The notes beneath the pieces are model-generated. The model worked only from the letters and a program-made list of their open reading frames with translations, did not search any database and was not told the origin of the DNA. A DNA stretch of 64,000 bases from Sorangium cellulosum (lineage in GTDB: Bacteria > Myxococcota_A > Polyangia > Polyangiales > Polyangiaceae): assembly GCF_002950945.1 (NCBI RefSeq), contig NZ_CP012673.1, positions 9,314,501-9,378,500 on the forward strand, in the 5' to 3' direction. Of this stretch, positions 57,246-64,000 are shown piece by piece (position 1 is the stretch's first letter; each line of letters begins with the position of its first letter). Made by a program: the position numbers and the translations under genes.

Positions 57246-58415
57246 ATGCGCGCGATCTGCTGGAACGGGGTGAATGACGTCGTGGTCGAGTCGGTGCCCG
57301 AGCCGAGGATCGTGAGCCCGCATGACGCCCTCGTCCGCGTCTCGCTGTCGTCGGTCTGCGGGTCGGACCTTCACCTCCTGCACGGGTACATCCCGACGAT
57401 GAGGCGCGGCGACGTCCTCGGGCACGAGTTCCTCGGCGAGGTCGTGGAGACGGGCGCGGAGGTGAAGCGGATCCAGCGGGGCGACCGGGTGGTCGTCTCG
57501 TCGATCCTCGGGTGCGGCCGGTGCGTGTATTGCGAGGGCGAGCTCTGGTCGCTCTGCGACAACTCGAACCCGAGGCACGTGGTGACGGAGCGGATGTTCG
57601 GGGACACGATGGCCGCGATCTTCGGTTACTCGCACGCCTTCGGGGGCTTCGCGGGCAGCCACGCCGAGTACGTGCGCGTGCCGTTCGTGGACCAGGGCGC
57701 CTTCAAGGTGCCGGACGGGGTGCGGGACGAGAGCGCCCTCTTCGCCTCGGACGCGCTCCCGACAGGCTACATGGGCGCCGAGCTCTGCGGCATCCGTCCG
57801 GGCCACGTCGTCGCGGTCTGGGGTTGCGGCGGCGTCGGTCAGATGGCGATCAAGTGCGCTTATCTCCTCGGCGCCGCGCGGGTCATCGCGATCGACAGCC
57901 GCCCCGATCGCCTGGCGATGGCGAAGGTGCACGGCTGCGCCGAGGTCCTGAACTACGCCGAGGTCGACGTCCAGGAGGCGCTCCGGGAGCTGACGGGCGG
58001 CCGCGGTCCCGACGCCTGCATCGACGCGGTCGGCATGGAGGCCGAGGGCGCGGGCCTGCAGTATGTGTACGATCGGGTGAAGCAGGCGCTCCGGCTGCAG
58101 ACCGACCGCCCGCTCGTGCTGCGCGACGCGCTCCTCGCGTGCCGCAAGGGAGGCACGGTGTCGATCATCGGCGTCTACGCCGGCTTTGCCGACAAGATCC
58201 CGCTCGGCGCGCTGATGAACAAGGCGCTGATCGTCCGGGCCGGGCAGCAGCATGGACAGCGGTACATCCCGAGGCTGCTCGAGCTCATCCAGCGCGGCGA
58301 CATCGATCCATCGTACCTCCTGACGCACCGCATGTGCCTGGAAGACGGCCCCCGCGGATACCGCCTCTTCGAGGAGCGCGCCGACGGCTGCATGCGCGCC
58401 GTGTTCGCGCCGTGA
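57246..58415 (+). CDS. Zinc-dependent alcohol dehydrogenase (formaldehyde-dehydrogenase-like)
   Basis: This encodes about 389 residues from the ATG at 57246. Catalytic zinc ligands: Cys in SVCGSDLHLLHG and the His-Glu of GHEFLGEVVE. Structural zinc: CGRCVYCEGELWSLC. NAD-binding GCGGVGQ lies at about residue 197. Length and the insertion after the structural site resemble glutathione-independent formaldehyde dehydrogenases and related threonine/sorbitol-type members. AGGAGAGGAG precedes the ATG. Substrate not certain. Confidence 0.9.
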   Translation: MRAICWNGVNDVVVESVPEPRIVSPHDALVRVSLSSVCGSDLHLLHGYIPTMRRGDVLGHEFLGEVVETGAEVKRIQRGDRVVVSSILGCGRCVYCEGELWSLCDNSNPRHVVTERMFGDTMAAIFGYSHAFGGFAGSHAEYVRVPFVDQGAFKVPDGVRDESALFASDALPTGYMGAELCGIRPGHVVAVWGCGGVGQMAIKCAYLLGAARVIAIDSRPDRLAMAKVHGCAEVLNYAEVDVQEALRELTGGRGPDACIDAVGMEAEGAGLQYVYDRVKQALRLQTDRPLVLRDALLACRKGGTVSIIGVYAGFADKIPLGALMNKALIVRAGQQHGQRYIPRLLELIQRGDIDPSYLLTHRMCLEDGPRGYRLFEERADGCMRAVFAP

Positions 58416-58487
58416 CCGCGTAAACCGCCTCGCGGCGCGGCGGGCGGGCCGTTGCTTGAGCCGTGTCGAAGGTGCGCAAAGACCTCG

Positions 58488-58530
58488 GGCCGGCAGGGAC
58501 GGGGCGCGGCGAGCCCCCTCCCTGCCGGCC
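58488..58530. terminator. Bidirectional terminator hairpin
   Basis: GGCCGGCAGGGA pairs with TCCCTGCCGGCC (12 bp); after one C-C mismatch the inner GGGGC pairs with GCCCC around a 7-nt loop. It lies between the convergent stops at 58415 and 58577. Confidence 0.7.
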
Positions 58531-58576
58531 GCCCAGCTCGGACGAGCTCCCCCGCCCGAGCCGGCGTGTCTCGAGT

Positions 58577-59257
58577 CTACCGCCCTTGCTGCTGCCCCTT
58601 CGTGAGCGCCTCCATGATCGTCCGCGCCCTGGCCAGGTGGCTGGCCACCTCGCCGCGGACCCGCTGGAGCTCCTGCTTCAGCGCGTCGTTCTTCGCCTTC
58701 GGGATGAGCTGCTCGTCCAGCATCCGCAGCGCGTGGCGATGCGTCATGACCTGCGTCGCCATGAACGCCAGATCGAACTTCTTGGCCGGCTGCCTCCGGA
58801 GGAAGTTCCCGACCACGGACGTGTGCCCGGTGATCATCGAGCTCACCCGCGTCGGCTGTACCTCGATCCTGAGCCGCTTGAGGAGGGCGCTCAGGCGGCG
58901 CTCCGACCGGGTGTGGGACTCGATCATGTCCTTCGCGAAATCCTTGACCTCCCGCGTCCGCGCCTGCGTGCGGGCGATCGTCGACTGGAAGATCTCGAAG
59001 CGGTTCGTCGCCGAGACCACCCCGGCGATGCCCCCGTCCGAGACCTGCACGTGCCCGCCCTGCTCCCGCGCCGACTGCTGCCGGAACTGCTGAATCACCT
59101 GCTGCTGGAACTGCTGCTGGATCGCCTGCTGCTGGGCGTACTGGCCGCCGTGGAGAGCCTGGTACTCATCCCCGGCCGCGAGAGCGGCGCTGCCGATGAC
59201 GCTCGCGGCGAGAGCAGCGAGCACCGCGACGTGATGCCTGAACTGATGGCGCATCAT
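58577..59257 (-). CDS. DUF4142-family periplasmic protein
   Basis: This encodes about 226 residues, starting at tandem ATGs (59257/59254) after AGGAAAGGA. A signal peptide ends in SAALAAGD. A Gln-rich stretch (QQQAIQQQFQQQVIQQFRQQ) follows, then a helical bundle with KDFAKDMIESHTRSERRL and MATQVMTHRHALRMLD, the pattern of DUF4142/ferritin-like bacterial exported proteins. Function unknown. Gln-rich linkers of this kind are unusual for the family. Confidence 0.8.
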   Translation of the reverse strand: MMRHQFRHHVAVLAALAASVIGSAALAAGDEYQALHGGQYAQQQAIQQQFQQQVIQQFRQQSAREQGGHVQVSDGGIAGVVSATNRFEIFQSTIARTQARTREVKDFAKDMIESHTRSERRLSALLKRLRIEVQPTRVSSMITGHTSVVGNFLRRQPAKKFDLAFMATQVMTHRHALRMLDEQLIPKAKNDALKQELQRVRGEVASHLARARTIMEALTKGQQQGR

Positions 59258-59597
59258 GGTTCTGTCCTTTCCTGGGTTCCCGCGGCGCGCTGCACGGATT
59301 GAATCCATGGACGCGCGCGGGGTTCACGACCTCTGCGTACGTCTTCAGTGTTAAGCAAACCGCGGACCCGCTCTCGACGGAACCAGCGAGACCGCGCTGC
59401 GCACGCGCCGGCGCGCGGAGGCGCCGAGGAGGGCAGTCGCCGCGCACCAGGCCCCTCGCGACGGCGGCGTCGGGCGCGCTCGCGTCGGGCGCGAGAGGGG
59501 CTTGCGGGGCGCCGGCCCCGGTGGTCAAGTGGCCTCGGGCGAGGTGGTCATGACCGCCTCGCCCCACGGCGATGAGCTCGCCCGGAGGTCTTCGCGC

Positions 59598-61934
59598 ATG
59601 GCGGACCGTGGCTTCATCCTCACGCCGACAACCCGGATCGTCGCCGGATGTCCCGAAGTCCATCTCCACGCGGTGATGGAGGACGGCGAGCCGGCGCTCG
59701 TCATCGAGGACCGGTTCAGGCCCTACTTCTTCGTCCGCGCCCGCGACGAGGACGCCGCCCGGCGGGTCGCCGGCGGCCGCGTCGCGGCGGAGGCGCTCAC
59801 GACGCTCGACGGGGAGCCGGTGCTGCGCGTCGACGCCGCGCTCCCGCGGGACGTCGCCTCGCTGCGCGAGCGGCTGGGAGACACCGGCGTCGAGTGCTTC
59901 GAGGCGGACGTGCGCTTCGCCTACCGGTTCCTGATCGATCGCGGCATCCGCGGCGCGTTCGCCGTCTCCGGGCCGTTCGAGCGCCGCCCCGGCGTCGGGC
60001 GCGTGTACCGGGACCCGGAGCTCACGCCGGCCAGCTTCGTCCCGAGCCTCCGCGTGCTCTCGCTCGACATCGAGACGAGCCTCGACGGCGAGCACCTCTA
60101 TTCCATCGGCCTCGCGGGCGCGGGCGGGGAGAGGTGCCTGCTCGTGCGGGGCGAGCCCGTGCCCGGCGGGCTCCCCGCCTACGTCGAGCGGTTCTCCGAC
60201 GAGCGGTCGCTGCTCGAGCGCTTCCTCGCGCACGTGGCCGAGGCGGACCCCGACGTGCTCACGGGCTGGAACATCCCGGACTTCGATCTCCCCGCGCTCC
60301 AGCGCTACTGCCGCCGCGCCGGGCTCCGGTGCGCGCTCGGGCGGGGCGACGAGGAGATCTCGATCCTGCGCGATCCGGGCTTCTCGCGCGAGGCGCGCGC
60401 CGTGCTCACGGGGCGCGTGGTGCTCGACGGGCTTTCGCTCGTGCGCAGCGCCTTCATGCGCCTCGACGACTACCGCCTCGAGACGGCCGCGCGGACGATC
60501 CTCGGGCGCGGCAAGCTCTTCGGGCCCGAGGACCGGGGCGCGCAGATCGAGGCGTCCTACCGCGACGATCCGGCGCGGCTCGCGGCGTACAACCTGGAGG
60601 ACGCCCGCCTCGTCCGGGACCTCCTGGAGAAGACCGGGCTGGTCGAGCTCTCGGTGCGGAGGAGCCTGCTCACGGGCATGCAGCTCGACCGGGTGGGCGC
60701 GCAGATCGCCGCGATCGACTCGCTCTACCTGCCCGCGCTGCGCGCCCGCGGCAAGGTGGCCCCGTCGGTCTCGAGCGAGGCGCCGGACGGAGAGGTCGAG
60801 ATCGCCGGCGGGCTGGTGCTCGACTCGGTGCCGGGGCTCTACCGCAACATCCTGGTGTACGATTACAAGAGCCTCTATCCGAGCCTGATCCGCACGTTCA
60901 ACATCGACCCGCTCACGTTCGTGGCCTGGGACGCCGAGGAGAGCGCGGCCTTGATCCGGACGCCGGGCGGCGCGGCGTTCCGGCGCGGCGAGCCGGGCAT
61001 CCTCCCCGAGCTGGTCGCGCGCCTCTGGGACGAGCGGGCCGACGCGCGGCGGGCGGGCGACGAGCGCGGCGCGACGGCGATCAAGATCCTGATGAACTCG
61101 CTCTTCGGCGTGCTCGGCTCGCCCGCCTCGCGCCTGTTCTCGCCGGCGGTCGCGAACGCGATCACGAGCGCCGGACAGCACGTCATCCGGCTCGCGGCCG
61201 AGGCGGTGCGGCGGGCCGGGCACCGGGTCCTCTACGGCGACACCGACTCGCTCTTCGTCGACAGCGGCGAGCCGGACGTCGCGCGCGCCCTCGCCCGCGC
61301 CGAGGAGCTGCGCGCCCTCGTGTCGGAGTCGGTCGCGGCCGAGATCGAGCGGAGCTTCGGCTGCGAGAGCCGGCTGGAGCTCGAGTTCGAGAAGCTGTAC
61401 ACGCGCTTCCTGCTCCCCGAGCTGCGCGGCGCCGCGCAGGGCAGCAAGAAGCGTTATGCGGGCCTCGTCGTCGAGGAGCGGGGCGACGCGATCGAGATCG
61501 TCGGGCTGGAGGCGGTGCGGCGGGACGCGAGCGCGGTGGCGCGGCGCTTCCAGCGGGAGCTCCTCGACCTCGTGTTCCACGACCGGCCGGTGGCCGAGTT
61601 CGTGCGGACCTTCGTGGCGGAGCTCCGCGCGGGCCGGTTCGACGCGGAGCTCACCTACAAGAAGGCGCTGCGGAAGCCGCTCGACGCGTACACGAAGACG
61701 ACGCCGCCGCACGTGAAGGCGGCGCGCAAGCTGGGCGGGGACGTGGGGAGGATCGTGACGTACGTCATCACCCGCGCCGGGCCCGAGCCGGTCGGGATGA
61801 CGACGGCGCCGCCGGACTACGACCATTACGTGTCGCAGCAGCTCAAGCCAATCGCCGACTCGGTGCTGCGGTGGCTGGGGGGCGACGACTTCGACGCCAT
61901 GATCGGGGCGCGGCGGCAGCTGTCGCTGTTCTAG
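59598..61934 (+). CDS. polB: DNA polymerase II (family B)
   Basis: This encodes about 778 residues, close to the 783 of the E. coli enzyme. The ATG at 59598 has GGAGG upstream and gives MADRGFILTPTTR, like the start of known Pol II proteins; an ATG at 59550 would add 16 residues. Proofreading exonuclease: LSLDIETS (ExoI), NIPDFDLPALQR (ExoII) and YNLEDARLV (ExoIII). Polymerase: YDYKSLYPSLIRTFNIDP (motif A), KILMNSLFGVLG (motif B) and YGDTDSLFV (motif C with both metal-binding Asp). Pol II restarts stalled forks and bypasses lesions, usually under SOS control; I could not find a clear LexA site in the GC-rich region upstream. Confidence 0.95.
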   Translation: MADRGFILTPTTRIVAGCPEVHLHAVMEDGEPALVIEDRFRPYFFVRARDEDAARRVAGGRVAAEALTTLDGEPVLRVDAALPRDVASLRERLGDTGVECFEADVRFAYRFLIDRGIRGAFAVSGPFERRPGVGRVYRDPELTPASFVPSLRVLSLDIETSLDGEHLYSIGLAGAGGERCLLVRGEPVPGGLPAYVERFSDERSLLERFLAHVAEADPDVLTGWNIPDFDLPALQRYCRRAGLRCALGRGDEEISILRDPGFSREARAVLTGRVVLDGLSLVRSAFMRLDDYRLETAARTILGRGKLFGPEDRGAQIEASYRDDPARLAAYNLEDARLVRDLLEKTGLVELSVRRSLLTGMQLDRVGAQIAAIDSLYLPALRARGKVAPSVSSEAPDGEVEIAGGLVLDSVPGLYRNILVYDYKSLYPSLIRTFNIDPLTFVAWDAEESAALIRTPGGAAFRRGEPGILPELVARLWDERADARRAGDERGATAIKILMNSLFGVLGSPASRLFSPAVANAITSAGQHVIRLAAEAVRRAGHRVLYGDTDSLFVDSGEPDVARALARAEELRALVSESVAAEIERSFGCESRLELEFEKLYTRFLLPELRGAAQGSKKRYAGLVVEERGDAIEIVGLEAVRRDASAVARRFQRELLDLVFHDRPVAEFVRTFVAELRAGRFDAELTYKKALRKPLDAYTKTTPPHVKAARKLGGDVGRIVTYVITRAGPEPVGMTTAPPDYDHYVSQQLKPIADSVLRWLGGDDFDAMIGARRQLSLF

Positions 61935-61942
61935 AGCGACAA

Positions 61943-61957
61943 ACGGGTTGAACCCGT
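61943..61957 (+). terminator. Short hairpin after polB
   Basis: ACGGGTT and AACCCGT are a perfect 7-bp inverted repeat around one base, 9 bp after the polB stop. With such a short loop it may serve as a pause site together with the larger hairpin downstream. Confidence 0.35.
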
Positions 61958-61976
61958 CTGAAACGAGCAGATTTTC

Positions 61977-62048
61977 GAACCGCCAAGGCGCCAAGGACGC
62001 CAAGAAGGAGAAGAAAATATCTTGGCGCCCTTGGCGCCTTGGCGGTTC
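61977..62048. repeat. CCGCCAAGGCGCCAAG-type palindromic repeat
   Basis: 61977-62004 pairs with 62021-62048 over 28 bp with one mismatch, loop 16 nt (AT-rich). The arms are built from CGCCAAG steps. It lies 43 bp after the polB stop. From memory, repeats of this consensus are scattered in many unrelated bacteria; this needs a search. Confidence 0.75.
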
Positions 62049-62060
62049 ATCTCTCGTTCC

Positions 62061-62171
62061 TCAACGTGATCGGTGTTCTAGGCCCAGCGCGAGCCGCCTG
62101 GGCGCGGGGCGGTCCACCGAATCGGTCATCGCCTGCGCCATCTTGTCGGGATCGCCCTTCACCTCGAACAT
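62061..62171 (-). pseudogene. Possible truncated gene start next to the palindromic repeat
   Basis: A frame of 36 residues starts at 62171 with AAGAG upstream and reads MFEVKGDPDKMAQAMTDS before diverging into Arg-rich sequence and TGA at 62061, 13 bp from the palindrome. The opening looks like a real protein N-terminus, the remainder does not. Insertion of the repeat may have removed the rest of the gene. Low confidence. Confidence 0.25.
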
Positions 62172-62252
62172 TTGCTCTTACGCACGCCGCCGCCGGCGCG
62201 CGATACTGCGCGCGCGGCGCGGTGAGGGCGGCCGTAGAACGGAGCGAGCGCG

Positions 62253-62687
62253 GTGATCAGCGGAAGGTGTCTGTGCAGCGGCGTGCGATTCGAAGTCACG
62301 GGCGAGATCGGCCCCGTGGTCCAGTGTCATTGCTCGATGTGCCGGCGCGCGAACGGCACGGCGTTCGCCACGAACGCGCCCGTGCACGCGGACGCGTTCC
62401 GCATCGTGCAAGGGCAGGAGCTCATCACCGAGTACGAGTCGTCGCCGGGCCGCCTCAGGGCGTTCTGCTCGCGCTGCGGCTCGCCGCTCTACTCCCGCAT
62501 GCCCGACCGCCCCGAGCTCCGGCGCGTGCGGCTCGGCACGCTCGACGGGGATCCGGGCGCGCGCCCGGTGGCCCACATCTGGATCGGCGCGAAGGCGCCC
62601 TGGGACACGCTCCCCGAGGACGGGCTGGAGCGGTTCGACGAGGCCCCGCCGCAGCCTTACTACACCTCACCCGGCCCGCCCCGCTGA
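62253..62687 (+). CDS. GFA/CENP-V family zinc protein
   Basis: This encodes 144 residues from a GTG after GGAG. Zinc-binding Cys of the GFA fold are in place: GRCLCSGVRFEVTG, QCHCSMCRRANG and FCSRCGSPLYSR. Family members include glutathione-dependent formaldehyde-activating enzyme, but most have unknown substrates. A zinc alcohol dehydrogenase lies 4 kb upstream; a functional link in formaldehyde handling is possible but not shown. Confidence 0.9.
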   Translation: MISGRCLCSGVRFEVTGEIGPVVQCHCSMCRRANGTAFATNAPVHADAFRIVQGQELITEYESSPGRLRAFCSRCGSPLYSRMPDRPELRRVRLGTLDGDPGARPVAHIWIGAKAPWDTLPEDGLERFDEAPPQPYYTSPGPPR

Positions 62688-62883
62688 CAGGTGCGCGGCG
62701 CGCTCTCCCACGCTCGGCGACACGAGGAGCGGAGGTGAGCGCCGGCGCCGCGCGCGGCGCGGTGAACGTCGGCGCGGTGAACGTCGGGCCGAGCAGCGCG
62801 CCGTGGCGGCCGTGGCATGGTGGTACACTCGACGAGAGACGCACGTCTTGCGACGATGTCGCAGGAGAAGAGGAGTGTTCATC

Positions 62884-64000
62884 ATGTCGAGCTGCTGTCT
62901 GAAGAACGTCTCGCTGGGAGCGCTCGCGGCGCTCGGCCTCTCGCTCTCCGGCTGCTCCGGCGACCCGGGCCCGGAGGGCGGGGCGGCGACGGAGTCCTAT
63001 TACCGGGACGTCAAGCCGCTCGTGGACGCGAAGTGCACCGGCTGCCACCAGGAGGGCGGGATCGCCCCCTTCTCGCTCACCACCCATGACGACGTGAGCC
63101 GCTGGAAGGGGCCCGCCCTCGCGGCGGTGGAGAGCCGCTCCATGCCGCCCTGGCCCCCCGCGCAGGACTGCGCCGACTTCGCGTTCGACCGCTCGCTCAC
63201 GGACGACGAGGTCGCCCTGTTCGCGCGGTGGGTGAACGCCGGCGCGCCGGCGGGTGATCCCGAGGACGCGGCGCCGCCGGTCGAGGCGCCGCGCACGGCG
63301 CTGCCGCGCGTGGATCACACGCTCACGATGGCGGAGGCGTACACGCCCCGGGTCTCGCCCGACGATTACCGCTGCTTCCTGCTCGACTGGCCAGGATCGA
63401 CCACCGAGTACGTCACCGGGATGGACCTCGTGCCCGGGAACAAGAGCATCATCCATCACATGATCGCCTTCCTGGCGAAGCCCGATCAGGTGGAGGAGTA
63501 CGAGACGCTCGACGCGTCCGACCCGGAGCCCGGTTACGAGTGCTTCGGCGGCCCCGGCGGAGGCCAGGGGGGGCTGAGCTGGCTCGGCACGTGGGTCCCC
63601 GGCGCGGTGGAGACCGGGCTGCCCGAGGGGACCGGCATCGAGGTGCCGGCGGGCTCGAAGATCGTCATGCAGCTGCATTACAACACGCTGACGGCCGAGG
63701 CGGTCCCCGACCAGACGGGCCTGGAGATCATGGTCGAGGACGCCGTGGAGAAGCCCGCGTTCGTCGTGCCGTTCACGAACGCGGCGTGGATCCTGCGGAA
63801 GACGATGGACATCCCCGCTCACTCGAAGGACGTGGTCCACGCCCACACGCAGGAGCCGACGGCCTTCCTGAAGCGCGCGTCGGACGACGCCATCTCGGGA
63901 GACAAACCCGTGACGATCTACCGCGCGGGGCTCCACATGCACACGCGCGGCGTGAAGGCGGTCACCGAGCTCGTCCGGGCGGACGGGCAGAGGGAGTGTC
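62884..64000 (+). CDS. Cytochrome c/copper type II monooxygenase-like lipoprotein (3' end outside window)
   Basis: At least 372 residues; the window ends before the stop. A lipoprotein signal ends in LSLSGC. A haem c site CTGCH lies at about residue 51 in a short cytochrome domain (YYRDVKPLVDAKCTGCHQEG). From about residue 145 the sequence resembles the copper type II ascorbate-dependent monooxygenase (PHM) fold: IIHHMIAFL with the paired His of CuH, MQLHYNT, and LHMHTRG with the His-x-His of CuM. Such fusions are typical of myxobacteria and may hydroxylate or bind small molecules at the cell surface with haem-delivered electrons. That role is inferred. Confidence 0.85.
   Translation, partial: MSSCCLKNVSLGALAALGLSLSGCSGDPGPEGGAATESYYRDVKPLVDAKCTGCHQEGGIAPFSLTTHDDVSRWKGPALAAVESRSMPPWPPAQDCADFAFDRSLTDDEVALFARWVNAGAPAGDPEDAAPPVEAPRTALPRVDHTLTMAEAYTPRVSPDDYRCFLLDWPGSTTEYVTGMDLVPGNKSIIHHMIAFLAKPDQVEEYETLDASDPEPGYECFGGPGGGQGGLSWLGTWVPGAVETGLPEGTGIEVPAGSKIVMQLHYNTLTAEAVPDQTGLEIMVEDAVEKPAFVVPFTNAAWILRKTMDIPAHSKDVVHAHTQEPTAFLKRASDDAISGDKPVTIYRAGLHMHTRGVKAVTELVRADGQREC

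Noticed and set aside
59166-62003. Minus-strand frame opposite DNA polymerase II
   Set aside because: Antisense shadow; the plus strand has all polymerase and exonuclease motifs.

Overview
The window looks like part of a myxobacterial chromosome, most probably from the Polyangia (Sorangium-type). It is very GC-rich and dense in Ser/Thr kinases with zinc ribbons, an FHA/sigma-54 regulator, ECF sigma factors, and many secreted lipoproteins with Cys-rich or Gly-rich linkers. No tRNA, rRNA, CRISPR array, insertion sequence or phage module was seen. The assignment to a group is inferred from gene content; no database was searched.

Layout. 1-513 holds nothing recognisable. 514-5379 is a very large zinc metalloprotease lipoprotein. 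5665-5910 is a long hairpin element whose second copy lies at 24420-24669. 6068-10243 holds a small membrane protein and a tandem pair of MopE-like secreted proteins. 10622-14964 carries a B12-binding radical SAM protein, a Kef-type antiporter and a histone-deacetylase-family enzyme. 15050-17882 is a Ser/Thr kinase overlapping an FHA/sigma-54 activator. 18146-22256 is a chaperone-like/PspA/P-type ATPase cluster. 22440-25771 holds a secreted CBM9-like protein and a PD-(D/E)XK-like protein with 9-residue repeats. 25791-28675 is an ECF sigma factor coupled to a sensor kinase. 28754-31096 is a second tandem pair of Cys-rich lipoproteins. 31131-33603 is a divergent PEGA protein and an ECF sigma factor with a membrane-like tail. 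33752-34516 is a helical protein of unknown role, followed by a 42-bp tandem hairpin array. 34871-37678 is a beta-propeller/di-haem cytochrome gene interrupted by one in-frame TAG.

37679-38649 is a long non-coding stretch with tandem palindromes. 38650-42174 carries a small secreted protein, a hydroxyacid dehydrogenase coupled to an aldo/keto-reductase-like pseudoenzyme, and a GNAT. 42247-44022 is a kinase fused to a formylglycine-generating-enzyme-like domain. 44081-45736 holds an orphan ABC ATPase and a VapBC-type toxin-antitoxin pair. 46016-51378 holds a large FG-GAP/CARDB lipoprotein and an ABC-F ATPase. A segmented 125-nt hairpin at 51411-51535 separates these from a sugar ABC ATPase/permease pair (51535-54155) and a third tandem lipoprotein pair (54311-56158). 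56485-64000 carries a cyclase-like protein, a zinc alcohol dehydrogenase, a DUF4142 protein, DNA polymerase II, a GFA-family protein and the start of a cytochrome c/copper monooxygenase lipoprotein.

The most striking unexplained signal is the two-copy hairpin element (about 250 bp). Its 41-42 bp arms differ between copies at eight positions plus one indel, yet both copies keep almost perfect pairing. The internal loop carries a 94-nt ungapped block with 85 identical bases by hand count. Both copies lie in the same orientation 100-160 bp upstream of a plus-strand gene. This suggests a structured RNA or a non-autonomous mobile hairpin.
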